Of a DNA stretch of 64,000 nt, positions 48,906 to 58,814 are shown piece by piece. Source of the DNA: Marsupella aquatica (taxonomy: Eukaryota > Marchantiophyta); assembly GCA_973895155.1 (NCBI GenBank), contig OZ316897.1:4092001-4156000 (forward strand), written 5' to 3'. Position 1 is the stretch's first letter; the number at the start of each line of letters is the position of its first letter. Below the pieces are notes generated by a model. That model saw nothing but the letters and a program-made list of their open reading frames with translations. It had not been told where the DNA came from and searched no databases. The translations under genes and the position numbers were made by a program.

Positions 48906-50155
48906 TTATGGTGGTTGGGCATACTCATGAGGACGTTGACGGTATGTTCGGACCATCCTTGTATTATCTGCCATGGTTCTCAACTTGGTTGGATGATGAT
49001 CAGCTGCCTCCTCAATAATCTCTTTCATTGACATGAACGCTTGAGATACTTTCTCGGACATACGCCTTTTTCCGGCATTACCATGGGTATCTATGTTCAT
49101 TCCAACCATCACAGTCTTCTTCAAGGCATAAAATTGAGTCTTTCCTCTTGAATGAATGATTCTCCATGCCTCCAAGCACAATACTTTGCCCTCCACTGCT
49201 AGAATCCTTTCTCCAGTACCCAAGTGTATTGTATTTTTAATAGCCTTGATTTCCTCCTCCTTGCGCTCCGCAAAAGATTTTGACCACCATTTTTGCCTAA
49301 TTGCCATAGCCAAGTTGCGGTCCAAATATTGGCAACAATGTTCACTACAACAGTCCTTAGTGTTTATCAACAACACATCTTGACGTGCCAAAGATGTGTC
49401 TCTTCTAGATGTCTGGGAAGATGGACTCTTTCTTTTCCTACTTTTATGGATGTAGGACCGCTTGCCACTTGTTGGAGATGTGTTCCCTCCCACAGCTTGC
49501 CTGATGTTGTGGAAAGACAACAAGTTGCCATCCTTGGCAATGAGTTGGTCCATCGACCAAGCTTTTAAGCAATCTCTATGCTTCAGATGATCTATGGTAG
49601 CTCCCTCGACAAAATTGTTGATCAGAATTCCCACATGTGTATTCCCAAGGGTGACATCCCCAAGCTTGACTATAGGATCTAGAACATGTATAGTTGCCAC
49701 TGCAAATATCAACTTGTTCTCATCCACCACCTTTACAGGCATGCCCATCCACAAGGCCTTTGGTAAAACTACTTCCACACCAGACCGACTAGATCATTAT
49801 GGTTGTTCCCATCAGAATTTTGATTGACTGGATCTTGATCATCACCAACAGTGCCAAACACATCCTCCGATTCCATGGGAGCTCGAAAAAGCTGATTCCT
49901 TTCCCATACAAGGTAACCCCCAATCATGTCCTTCAAAAGTTTGCCATCTTCGCATAGAATGGTCTCGTCAAAAACTTCCTCCAATAGAAGAAGAACTCTG
50001 TCCGCCCCAAGAGGAACATTCTGACAAACCCTGGAAGGATCAAGACTTATCACGCGACCTTTTCCAACCTGTTTCTCACGTATGCCTATAATTACTTGTA
50101 CGCCTTCCCTGATCCAGACTGTCGATGTCACCATAATAATTATGATCCTGCACAT
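48906..50155 (-). pseudogene. Transposon-derived gene fragment (Tnp1/En/Spm-like domain plus CC...HGN region)
   Basis: The minus strand has two overlapping frames, 50,155-49,769 and 49,778-48,906 (290 codons), which join by one frameshift near 49,775. The first holds a charged domain ending GKLLKDMIGGYLVWERNQLF. The second begins VVLPKALWMGMPVKVVDENK, followed by DPIVKLGDVTLGNTHVGI, which fits the plant Tnp1/En/Spm-like pattern ('VA.G.I...DP....G...LG...V.V.V'). It continues with a basic linker and a segment with KDCCSEHCC, an 'RIL.VEGK.LCLEAWR' phrase and a THGNAGKR phrase. The Cys pairs and HGN phrase recur at the N-terminus of a transposase-like family in seed-free plants and animals. The catalytic core expected downstream is absent, and the frame ends at a TAA. 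A domesticated role cannot be excluded because 290 codons remain open. Confidence 0.6.
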
Positions 50156-50189
50156 CAGAGAATATCACTGTAAGCGTACAGTCCTGTCA

Positions 50190-51130
50190 CGTCCGTCAAT
50201 TTCACTGCACTGTCCTGTCACGTCGGTCAATAAGCAGAATGTAGTCAATGCACTGCGCTGCACGCGACTGGTCGCGTGACCCTAGAGGTACCACACATAC
50301 CGGCAATAGACTATGCATGGTCCGTCAGTCATGTCAAATGAATGAGAATGACCACAATCGATTACGATCAATCATTTCACATCCATCAGAACAAATGAGT
50401 GGACAGTCAGTAACTACTGAGGACAGTAGTGCTAATAAGCGCCAGTAAAACATCCGTGAACTGCATTGTCCTGTCACAACTGTCAATAAGTAGGCAGAAT
50501 GTAGTCAATGCACTGCTCTGCACGCGACTAGTCGCGTGACCTTAGTCAGAGGGTGTAGGGATAACAGGGTCTACGACGTAGAAGCTAGAAGGCTAGGCCC
50601 AAACTCTAGCTCGTACTTGGTACTTCATAAGTAAGATACGATTGCATATGAGACAGGAAGATACAATTACGGATCTAAAGGCATGTCGCGTGACCTTAGT
50701 CAGAGGGTACAGGGTCTACAACGTAGAAGCTAGAAGGCTAGGCCCAAACCCTAGCTCGTAATTGGTACTTCATAAGTAAGATACGATTGCGCGTGAGACA
50801 GGAAGATACAATTACGGATCTAAAGGCATGTCGCATGACCTTAGTCAGAGGGTACAGGGTCTACGATGTAGAAGCTAGAAGGCTAGGCCCAAACTCTAGC
50901 TCGTAATTGGTACTTCATAAGTAAGATACGATTGCGCGCGAGATAGGAAGATACAATTATGGATCTAAAGGCATCACACATACCGGTAAAGATAATGCAT
51001 GGTCCGTCAGTCATTTCAAGTGAATGAGAACGACTACAATCGATTACGAATAATCATTTCAACTCCACTCAGGAAAAATGAGTGGACAGTACCAGTTTAC
51101 CAATGAGTGGACACCGGACAGTCAGTAACT
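50190..51130. repeat. Mosaic of tandem and dispersed repeats carrying palindromes
   Basis: Three units of about 150 bp (starting at 50,531, 50,685 and 50,830) each run from GTCGCGTGACCTTAGTCAGA to ACAATTACGGATCTAAAGGC. A second block (CACATACCGG...ATGCATGGTCCGTCAGTCAT...ATGAGTGGACAGT...CAGTAACTACTGA) occurs at about 50,290-50,420 and 50,975-51,136. A third (GAATGTAGTCAATGCACTG) occurs at 50,237 and 50,500. Full 18-bp palindromes sit at 50,261-50,278 and 50,521-50,538. Confidence 0.8.
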
Positions 51131-51315
51131 ACTGACCTTCATAAGAAATCTCAGTACTTCACTAGCAATCAGTATTCCTGGGGCGGTCGCCAAACGTGAA
51201 ATTAAAGTCATAATTAGAGGACAACTGAACTTCCCACCAATTCTAATACGCGCCAGTCAAACGCGCACCCTCTTCTAGAAACCACTATGTACAATGACTA
51301 GTGGAGACTAAACAG

Positions 51316-51322
51316 TATAAAG
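51316..51322 (+). promoter_or_regulatory. TATA box of the 180-aa gene
   Basis: TATAAAG in the context CAGTATAAAGCATTG, about 135 bp upstream of the ATG at 51,451. A pyrimidine-rich leader (CTCATTCCCCCACGCATTCC) follows, as in many plant core promoters. Confidence 0.5.
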
Positions 51323-51450
51323 CATTGAGATGATCTCTATTGCTCATTCCCCCACGCATTCCACTTTCTGGCTACTGGATAATCTATTCGCACATCAGCT
51401 CTCTCATTTCCAATTCTTAGTCTCGGTCAGCATCTCTTGTTTGAAGGGCG

Positions 51451-51993
51451 ATGACTACTCCGCTGAGCTCGAAGAATGAGGATGTTTCGACGGACGATTC
51501 AGAAGGTTTGACGTATCGAATTCGTGGTACTCCTTACAGAATGTGTCAGCGATGTAATATAATGTTTACGGTGACTAAATCGGGTCAAATGTTTTATGAG
51601 AGACGACATTGTTTGCCACATTTGTCGATGGAAGATCAGATGGAGACCAATCCGACAGAGATGACTACAAAGATGGCATCAGGGGAGAAGTTAAAAGGCA
51701 AAGCCCTTGTGGAATCCGTTTTGAGGGGGGAGAAGTTGAAGGCCAGAGCATGCATTGAATCCATTTCGGGGGAAGCAGCAGTAGACGCTAAGACAGTCAA
51801 GAAGGAGGCCAAGAAAGTGGATGCACCGAAGAAAAGGCAATTAGAGATGAACGAAGATTCTGATTTGTATTACAGAAAGAGCAAGCCGAGAAAATCTATG
51901 GACGTTAGGACTTGGGCAAAGGAAGAATTCCTAGATTCAAGGGAATCCACATCAGACACCGATGAGTGGATGCCTTCATCTTGGAATGACTGA
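51451..51993 (+). CDS. Single-exon gene for a basic 180-aa protein with a Cys/His cluster
   Basis: An ATG-to-TGA frame of 180 codons preceded by a TATA box. Residues 33-57 contain CQRC and, about 20 residues later, HCLPH, a spacing that could hold one zinc ion in a treble-clef-like or BED-like finger. The middle is Lys-rich and includes two near repeats (GEKLKGKALVESVLR and GEKLKARACIESIS, near residues 77 and 92). It is followed by KKEAKKVDAPKKRQ, a likely nuclear localisation signal. The C-terminus is acidic and Ser-rich and ends DEWMPSSWND. The protein is probably nuclear and nucleic-acid binding; this is inference from composition. The gene is flanked on both sides by arrays carrying the 18-bp palindrome. 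No introns are needed. The family is not recognised. Confidence 0.65.
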   Translation: MTTPLSSKNEDVSTDDSEGLTYRIRGTPYRMCQRCNIMFTVTKSGQMFYERRHCLPHLSMEDQMETNPTEMTTKMASGEKLKGKALVESVLRGEKLKARACIESISGEAAVDAKTVKKEAKKVDAPKKRQLEMNEDSDLYYRKSKPRKSMDVRTWAKEEFLDSRESTSDTDEWMPSSWND

Positions 51994-52189
51994 CTCGATC
52001 AAAGTCAACAATATTTTGAGTAGTCGAAGATTAGAACTACAGATTCAAGAGTAGTTCAAGTTAGAACTTGTTATAGATACTGTGTAGCTTAAATTCCTGG
52101 ATAGTGCTAGTGGATATGGATTCCACATCCGAAGTCCTTCGGGATCGATGTAACCATTTTTGCAATCAAGGAAAAATTGAGATTCCTCT
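51994..52189. other. Downstream region of the 180-aa gene
   Basis: No further gene; the tandem array begins at about 52,190. Confidence 0.5.
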
Positions 52190-53150
52190 GACTGACAATT
52201 CGCTAGGCTGTCAACTACAATAAACAATATCAAAAAGACCTGAGATAAATTGGTTCACGCGACTGTGCGCGTGATGAACTACATGTGTAACCAAAAACAG
52301 GTCATCCTACTAACAAGTTGAGATCAGGCAGATCTGAGAAATAAAGGGCGATTACGTCTAAGAGTGTAGAGCTTTCGCTGACCTCTAAAACATTAACGCG
52401 ACCAGGCGCGTGATGAAACGAAGACCTCGGTTTTAAAATATATTTCTGGCCAATTTGCTGGGCAGTCGACTACAATAAACAATATCAAGATAAATTGGTT
52501 CACGTGACTGTGCGCGTGATGAACTACATGTGTAACCCAAAAAACAGGTCATCCTACTAACAAGTTGAGATCAGAAAAATCTGAGAAATAAAGGGCGACT
52601 ACGTCTAAGAGTGCAAAGCTTTCGCTGACCTCTAAAACATTAACGCGACCGGTCGCGTGAATCAGAACTCGGTTTCAAAATAGATTTCTGGCCAATTCTC
52701 TAGGCTTTCGACTACAATAAACATTATCAAAAGACACGAGATAAATTGGTTCACGCGACTGTGCGCGTGACGAACTACATGTGTAACCAAAAAACAGGTC
52801 ATCCTACTAACAAGTTGAGATCAGGAAGATCTCTGAAATAAAGGGCGATTACGTCTAAGAGTGCAGAACTTTCGCTGACCTCTAAAACATTAACGCGACC
52901 GTGCGCGTGATGAAACGAAGACGTTGGTTTTAAAATAGATTGCTGGCCAATTCGCTAGGCTGTCGACTACAATAAACAATATCAAAAGACACGAGATAAA
53001 TTGGTTCACGCGACTGTGCGCGTGATGAACTGCATGTGTAACCAAAAAACAGGTCATCCTACTAACAAGTTGAGATCAGGAAGATCTGAAAAATGGACCT
53101 CGATTACGTTTCGTTTTGCTAGGCCGTCGACTACAATAAATAATAGCAAA
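52190..53150. repeat. Four-copy tandem array, unit about 250 bp, two palindrome sites per unit
   Basis: Units are anchored by CACGYGACTGTGCGCGTG at 52,256, 52,501, 52,752 and 53,007 (spacings 245, 251 and 255). Each full unit carries a second site (AACGCGACCNNNCGCGTG) about 145 bp later, plus the constant phrases CAGGTCATCCTACTAACAAG, CTTTCGCTGACCTCTAAAAC and GTCGACTACAATAAACAATA. The fourth unit is truncated. No ORF is conserved between units. Confidence 0.88.
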
Positions 53151-54079
53151 ACGTACAGACAACTATACGCATATGCCATACAATTTTAGACTAGAGAATT
53201 CATTCGGATCCTCTACTAGTACTTCTGATACATTGCTTCTGTATTGGACTTGAAACACGGATTGATCAAAATCGGTGTGAGAAATTGGACCATAACTTCA
53301 TTGACTCAATTCATGCATTGAATGCGTGATTTAAGGCAACTACTCTCCTCATTTATTGTGGAATTAATGCTGATTGATACTTACAAGTTATTCAGTTGCG
53401 TGTGGTCTCAGCAATGTTGGCGGCAACCCTCCGATGTTGGCGGAAACCCTCCTCCCAGCCAAGCCTCTTCCTTCCAGCGTAGCCTCCTCATCCTAGCCAA
53501 CTAAGCCTCCTCCTTCAAACTCCAATTTCCTTGAGTATCGTGATCGAATCCCACCACCAGAGAATGACAACTTGTTGATCGTATCAAGATAAAAATCCTC
53601 GACCAGACTGTGATTTCAGAATAGCCGCTCTCTGTTGGTCCGCTAGAATGCTTTGATGAATGAGGCAGACTATGGAGGTTCTAAATGTTTTTCGTCTCGC
53701 TTCGTCGCAACTCTCCCGCTTGATCGGATGTGCTCTCCCCAAGATTGAAGGTGATACAACAAGAACTGCGCCAGCGTTGCTTGAATGAGCTCCGCCTCCG
53801 ACTGGAATAGTCGAATGATCCAATCTGCTCCACCTCAAATGTGCCTTGGATCAGCCTCCGCTGAGAGCCCAGCTAGTATCCTGGTCAGGAGAAACTGAAA
53901 ATGAAGAATGATCCGTGAGCAATGAGATCAGTCTATTGACTCCATGGAGGATGTGTTCATCTGGACTCGATTTTGATTTTGAAAATTGGTTGAGTCTCTA
54001 GTCGTGAGAATCATTGTACAGGATTGATTTTGAATATCAGTTCTCCCCGACCGTGAGAATCGTTTTACGTTGTTTAGAG
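53151..54079. other. No certain gene
   Basis: A minus-strand open frame (53,838-53,584, 84 codons, no ATG, preceded by a GGTGGAGCAG acceptor-like word) encodes SILADQQRAAILKSQSGRGF near its end and may be a terminal exon. A 20-bp duplication (ATGTTGGCGG...ACCCTCC) occurs at 53,414-53,452. Confidence 0.4.
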
Positions 54080-54287
54080 TAAGGGTTTGAATTGGCAAGA
54101 TAGAGAGTGGAGTACGGATCCGGATCCGACGGTCTCCACTACCAAAATGGAATGATTTTGAAGTTCGCCTCCACTACGTGATGGAACGATCGTGAGAAAG
54201 TTGTCGTTCGTTCACATTTTGGATTTGAATTGGCAGATATAGTGAAGATACGGATCCGGATCCGGATCCGGGGGTCCCCACTAACAA
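54080..54287. repeat. Duplicated block around (CGGATC)n
   Basis: TTTGAATTGGCA(A)GATA...TACGGATCCGGATCC...TCCCCACTA occurs at about 54,086-54,141 and 54,226-54,287, with CGGATC units expanded from two to three in the second. Confidence 0.7.
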
Positions 54288-55685
54288 TCTTTCGCAGTTG
54301 CATAATTACCGATTTAAATTTCAAATTGGCCATCAAATAGAAATCTCCTTTAGTACGGCAAATCAAAAGGAATCCGGTAATCTTTTTTTCACGATTGCAT
54401 AGTTTGTTCAGTCGATGGTGGAGTGTACGAAGATCATCTGGAACCTTCCTGTCGCTAGGCTGTTATTAGGGTTATGCTAAAACAATATCCTAATTAGTCC
54501 TTCCTTAGTGTCGGCGCCCACGGTCTCGAGTTCATTGTTCATTGTTGTTGTTTCTCGCTCCCTAGACTTTCGCGTGCCTGCTCTCGTCGCTCTCGCTCTC
54601 GCTCCTGCCCTGGATTTCATTTTTGTCGTTGCAGCTCGTTCGTTGTGGTCAGGTGCTTGTCAGCGCGTTGCAGCTCTTAGTAGTTGTCCATCGTTTTGAC
54701 CAGGAGCTCGTTGGCGCATTGCAGCTCGCATTTACAGCTCGTATTCACTTCTAGTTTGCTAGTTCGTTGCAGCTAGCTTTTTGGGAGTGCTTGTATCAGC
54801 TCATGTCAGCCAATTTTAAGCTCATATCAGCTCGATCAACGTGTTTCAGCAGCTCGAACTACTTTTTGGCAGCCTGTTTTAGCTCCTTCCATTCAGCATT
54901 CAGGTTTGTTTCACCTCTTTGATTCTTCAGGTTTAGTGCGCTTTTATTCATGCTCAGTTTGCCTATCCACAGCTTTGATTGTACTTCTGAAAGAGTCTTT
55001 TTAACTCGACATAATGAGCTCCTTAGCATTAAGCACATGTTATTCAATTGGTGGCAGCGAAGCTCTATGTATAGAAGTATAGAAGCTGTGTTGTTGTTGC
55101 TTAGCATATTAATATCTTCAATCTTATATTTACTTTATGGAATGCCGCAGCAAGGTGTTCAAGTGCTTGGACGTCAATCTCTCAGACGATTACATCAATT
55201 TTCAGAATTCAGGTGTAATTTCTACATTTTCTGCTGGTGTTGATTGTGGTTTGCTAAAATTTCTCTTGATTGTTAAGCACAGTTTTCATAATGCGGTTTG
55301 TTTGTAAACTCAAATATGTGTGAATCATACAAACTCACTAATTAAAATACAACCTGAATCGTCTTAAGTAAGTCATTACAAACTTGCACGCTGTGAATTT
55401 AATCATATAAACTCTCATGTTATGTGAATCTCATTACACTGAATCCTTTAATTGACGAATACAACCAGTAGACTGCTAAATTGAATCATCTTAGCTGGAT
55501 CATTCTCTAAACTTCTGATATATCATAGTTTCACAATGACAGAGCTCAAACATCTGAATTATTGTAAAGTTCATGAATGAATACAAATGAATGAAATCAT
55601 GCTTACTCGGATTTCCTTGTCCGTACGGGTCAGTAATCACAGTTGTATCACTGTATTATCCTATTATCCAAAAGCTGTTTGAGCT
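54288..55685. other. No gene recognised; AGCTC-rich stretch
   Basis: From about 54,630 to 54,890 the words GCAGCTCG, CAGCTC or AGCTCG recur at least ten times at irregular spacing. The remainder is AT-rich and featureless. Confidence 0.45.
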
Positions 55686-57460
55686 GTTGACGCGACCAAT
55701 CGCGTGAAAATACTATGAGGTTCCTTTTAGGACCAGTTGACGCGACCAGTCACGTGTGAGAAGGAAACTGGATAGATTTACTAAGCGCGTACCATATCCA
55801 AATCTCCATAGAAGGTTCAGTGGATATAGTTGTTTAGGTTCAGTTGACGCGACCAGTCGCGTTTGACGTAGATCTCTCATTGACTCGCTCTGTTAGAGGA
55901 GGTAAGGTTCCTTTTAGGACCAGTTGACGCGACCAGTCGCGTGTGAGAAGGAAACTGGATAGATTTACTGAGCGCGTACCATATCCAAATCTCCACAAGG
56001 AAGGTTCACTGGATATAGTTGTTTAGGTTCAGTTGACGCGACCAGTCGCGTCTGAGGTTGCTCTCTCATTGACTGGTTCTGTTAGAGGAGGTAAGGTTCC
56101 TTTTAGGACCAGTTGACGCGACCAGTCGCGTGTGAGAAGGAAACTGGATAGATTTACTGAGCGCGTACCATATCCAAATCTCCACAAGGAAGGTTCACTG
56201 GATATAGTTGTTTAGGTTCAGTTGACGCGACCAGTCGCGTCTGAGGTAGCTCTCTCATTAACTGGTTCTGTTAGAGGAGGTAGGGTTCCTTTTAGGACCA
56301 GTTGACGTGACTAGTCGTGTCTGACGTAGATCTCTCATTGACTCGCTCTGTTAGAGGAGGTAAGGTTCCTTTTAGGACCAGTTGACGCGACCAATCGCGT
56401 GTGAGAAGGAAACTAGATAGATTTACTAAGCGCGTACCATATCCAAATCTCCACAGAAGGCTCAGTGGATATAGTTGTTTAGGTTCAGTTGACGCGACCA
56501 GTCGCGTCTGAGGTTGCTCTCTCATTGACTGGTTCTGTTAGAGGAGGTAAGGTTCCTTTTAGGACCAGTTGACGCGACCAGTCGCGTGTGAGAAGGAAAC
56601 TGGATAGATTTACTGAGCGCGTACCATATCCAAATCTCCACAAGGAAGGTTCAGTGGATATAGTTGTTTAGGTTCAGTTGACGCGACCGGTCGCGTCTGA
56701 GGTAGCTCTCTCATTGACTGGTTCTGTTAGAGGAGGTAAGGTTCCTTTTAGGACCAGTTGACGTGACTAGTCGCGTCTGACGTAGATCTCTCATTGACTG
56801 GCTCTGTTAGAGGAGGTAAGGTTCCTTTTAGGACCAGTTGACGCGACCAGTTGCGTGTGAGAAGGAAACTGGATAGATTTACTAAGCGCGTACCATATCC
56901 AAATCTCCACAGAAGGTTCAATGGATATAGTTGTTTAGGTTCAGTTGACGCGACCAGTCGCGTCTGAGGTTGCTCTCTCATTGACTGGTTCTGTTAGAGG
57001 AGGTAAGGTTCCTTTTAGGACCAGTTGACGCGACTAGTCGCGTGTGAGAAGGAAACTGGATAGATTTACTGAGCGCGTACCATATCCAAATCTCCACAAG
57101 GAAGGTTCAGTGGATATAGTTGTTTAGGTTCAGTTGACGCGACCAGTCGCGTCTGAGGTAGCTCTCTCATTGACTGGTTCTGTTAGAGGAGGTAAGGTTC
57201 CTTTTAGGACCAGTTGACGTGACTAGTCGCGTCTGACGTAGATCTCTCATTGACTGGCTCTATTAGAGGAGGTAAGGTTCCTTTTAGGACCAGTTGACGC
57301 GACCAGTCGCATGTGAGAAGGAAACTGGATAGATTTACTGAGAGCGTACCATATCCAAATCTCCACAGAAGGTTCATTGGATATAGTTGTTTAGGTTCAG
57401 TTGACGCGACCAGTCGCATCTGAGGTTGCTCTCTCATTGACTGGTTCTGTTAGAGGACGA
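55686..57460. repeat. Higher-order tandem array (456-bp unit) densely carrying the 18-bp palindrome
   Basis: GGTTCCTTTTAGGACCAG, followed by a palindrome, starts at 55,719, 55,906, 56,095, 56,284, 56,364, 56,551, 56,740, 56,820, 57,007, 57,196 and 57,276. Successive spacings are 187, 189, 189, 80, 187, 189, 80, 187, 189 and 80, so the pattern 80+187+189 = 456 bp repeats exactly, a higher-order repeat. About twenty GACGCGACCAGTCGCGT-type sites are present. The identical 77-codon minus-strand frames at 456-bp spacing are repeat artefacts. Confidence 0.92.
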
Positions 57461-57538
57461 AGCAACATTTATGATTTGTCACGTTGTGACCCAAAAAAAT
57501 CAGTCTCTCAAAGAATTATTTATGCATTCTGATTTGTA

Positions 57539-57556
57539 GATGCGACCAGTCGCGTG
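57539..57556. promoter_or_regulatory. 18-bp palindrome 41 bp upstream of the first F-box-like ORF
   Basis: GATGCGACCAGTCGCGTG, with the GTGAAAATA tail also seen at the left edge of the 55.7-kb array. It is isolated from the array, in the probable leader or promoter of the ORF starting at 57,597. Confidence 0.6.
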
Positions 57557-57596
57557 AAAATAATCTCTGGGATATATCATTTGGCTGAAAAGAGTC

Positions 57597-58148
57597 ATGG
57601 GCGAACCTGGTCTGGAGAGCTTCAGATATCTATGCCCAATATTTGATGTTTTGGACAGAAGCCAAGATGGTCTACTGGCGAGATATTCTGTATTTGTTGA
57701 AACACTACTACCTGGACTTCCAGATTTCATTGTCGTGGAATTGATATGGCCTCGGATCAAGGAGACTTTTAATTCCTTGGCTAATGCAGGAAATTTCTCA
57801 ATAAAGGAATTGGATAAGTTTGTAGGACTATCTTCGGTGTGTCGCAGATGGCGCCACCTTGTTGGGAATACCTATCTTCTGGGTGTAATCAAGTTGAGTT
57901 TATTAGATTTGGCTTTCCCAGGAAATCCTACTAAACCGATCGGAAATGAGTCTCTCTCATCGACAATTCAAAGTTTCTTCCAGAAATACCCAAGAATTAA
58001 ATTCATGGGGTCAATGTCCAGAGATCTTAGGGAACTCTTCGCGAAGACTTACGATGCTCTTCACCCTCTTGAAAAATGGAAATTTACAGTCAGATGCCAC
58101 GAAGTTGGATACCTTGAGGGTGACATCTACGCTTTTAAGGAATTCTAG
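57597..58148 (+). CDS. F-box-like 'IWP' family protein, paralogue A (183 aa)
   Basis: ATG-to-TAG frame of 183 codons; an in-frame TAA 36 nt upstream supports the start. Residues about 42-105 match a degenerate F-box: LPGLPDFIVVELIWPRI, later SSVCRRWRHLVGNT, then hydrophobic residues (pattern LP...I...IWP, then V...W..LV..T). This pattern is typical of a large family of uncharacterised F-box-like proteins in mosses, liverworts and ferns (from memory). F-box proteins bind SKP1 and recruit substrates to SCF ubiquitin ligases. The C-terminal third shares the pattern 'IxxLPxxxxLGxxxxxxxxxFxxxYxxLxxxE' in weaker form with the next two ORFs. It lies 65 bp before paralogue B on the same strand. Substrate and pathway are unknown. 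Confidence 0.65.
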   Translation: MGEPGLESFRYLCPIFDVLDRSQDGLLARYSVFVETLLPGLPDFIVVELIWPRIKETFNSLANAGNFSIKELDKFVGLSSVCRRWRHLVGNTYLLGVIKLSLLDLAFPGNPTKPIGNESLSSTIQSFFQKYPRIKFMGSMSRDLRELFAKTYDALHPLEKWKFTVRCHEVGYLEGDIYAFKEF

Positions 58149-58154
58149 TTAACT

Positions 58155-58172
58155 TACGTGACCAAGCGCGTC
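58155..58172. promoter_or_regulatory. 18-bp palindrome-like site between ORFs A and B
   Basis: TACGTGACCAAGCGCGTC, a weaker member of the family, in the 65-bp gap between the two ORFs. Confidence 0.55.
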
Positions 58173-58213
58173 GTATGTCTTCTAACAATGTTTTGTGATA
58201 TGATAAAAGTAGG

Positions 58214-58780
58214 ATGAGCCAACTTTTGAACGAGGCTCGAGATTTCCTTTCATCTCATGAAAAGAAACAGAAAACAATATGGGATACGCTGGATGAAACC
58301 TCCTCTAGTCTCATTGGAGGAATACCAGATGTTTTGGTCATTTCAAACATTTGGCCAATACTCTACGAACACTTTATTTCAATTGAAAGATTGCGTGGAT
58401 ATCGACACCTTGATAACGATTTGGTTATCGATAGGGTCCGAGACCTTATTCGGCTTGGAGCTTGTAGCAAGAAGTGGAACTTTTTAGTTACAAATACAAG
58501 GTTATGGGCTATCCTCAAACAAGCAAACCGGATTGTCGATGTCGCAAATGATGCTCTTTACAACATACCCAAAACTGACGAGTTGGAGTTTGACTCAGTC
58601 TGTCGAGTTATTCGACAGGATATTTCTATGCTTCCAAAAATATCTGTTCTTGGGAATACTACTTCTGACGAATTCGCATTGTTTATGAACAAATATAACA
58701 ATTTAGATGAGGAAGAACAAGATGTCCTAATCGAAAGGTTTGGTAGATTTTCTCAGAATCTCGGTGGTCCCAGTTCTTAA
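58214..58780 (+). CDS. F-box-like 'IWP' family protein, paralogue B (188 aa)
   Basis: ATG-to-TAA frame of 188 codons. It has the same layout as its neighbours: a polar N-terminus, then IPDVLVISNIWPILYEHF (near residue 36), then LGACSKKWNFLVTNTRLWAI (near residue 80), which corresponds to the F-box-like W..LV..T..W motif. A C-terminal helical part follows (SMLPKISVLGNTTSDEFALF, then YNNLDEEEQDVLIERFG). Sequence divergence from A and C is high, so these are old tandem duplicates, yet the frame is intact, suggesting selection. Only 34 bp separate its stop from the first ATG of C. If the gaps are not introns, the three ORFs would have to be translated from one transcript or from very compact promoters. 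Confidence 0.65.
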   Translation: MSQLLNEARDFLSSHEKKQKTIWDTLDETSSSLIGGIPDVLVISNIWPILYEHFISIERLRGYRHLDNDLVIDRVRDLIRLGACSKKWNFLVTNTRLWAILKQANRIVDVANDALYNIPKTDELEFDSVCRVIRQDISMLPKISVLGNTTSDEFALFMNKYNNLDEEEQDVLIERFGRFSQNLGGPSS

Positions 58781-58814
58781 TGGATAGGTTCTTGTTCTTA
58801 ATCTTTTCCATATT

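Noticed and set aside
56292-57437. Three nearly identical 77-codon minus-strand frames at 456-bp spacing
   Set aside because: They are the same frame through the higher-order satellite; no start context, and substitutions are spread without regard to codon position.
48541-57460. Regularly spaced palindromes considered as a CRISPR-like array
   Set aside because: Spacers are themselves repeated, unit lengths are 80-255 bp, and the context is a eukaryotic nuclear genome with introns and plant transposons.
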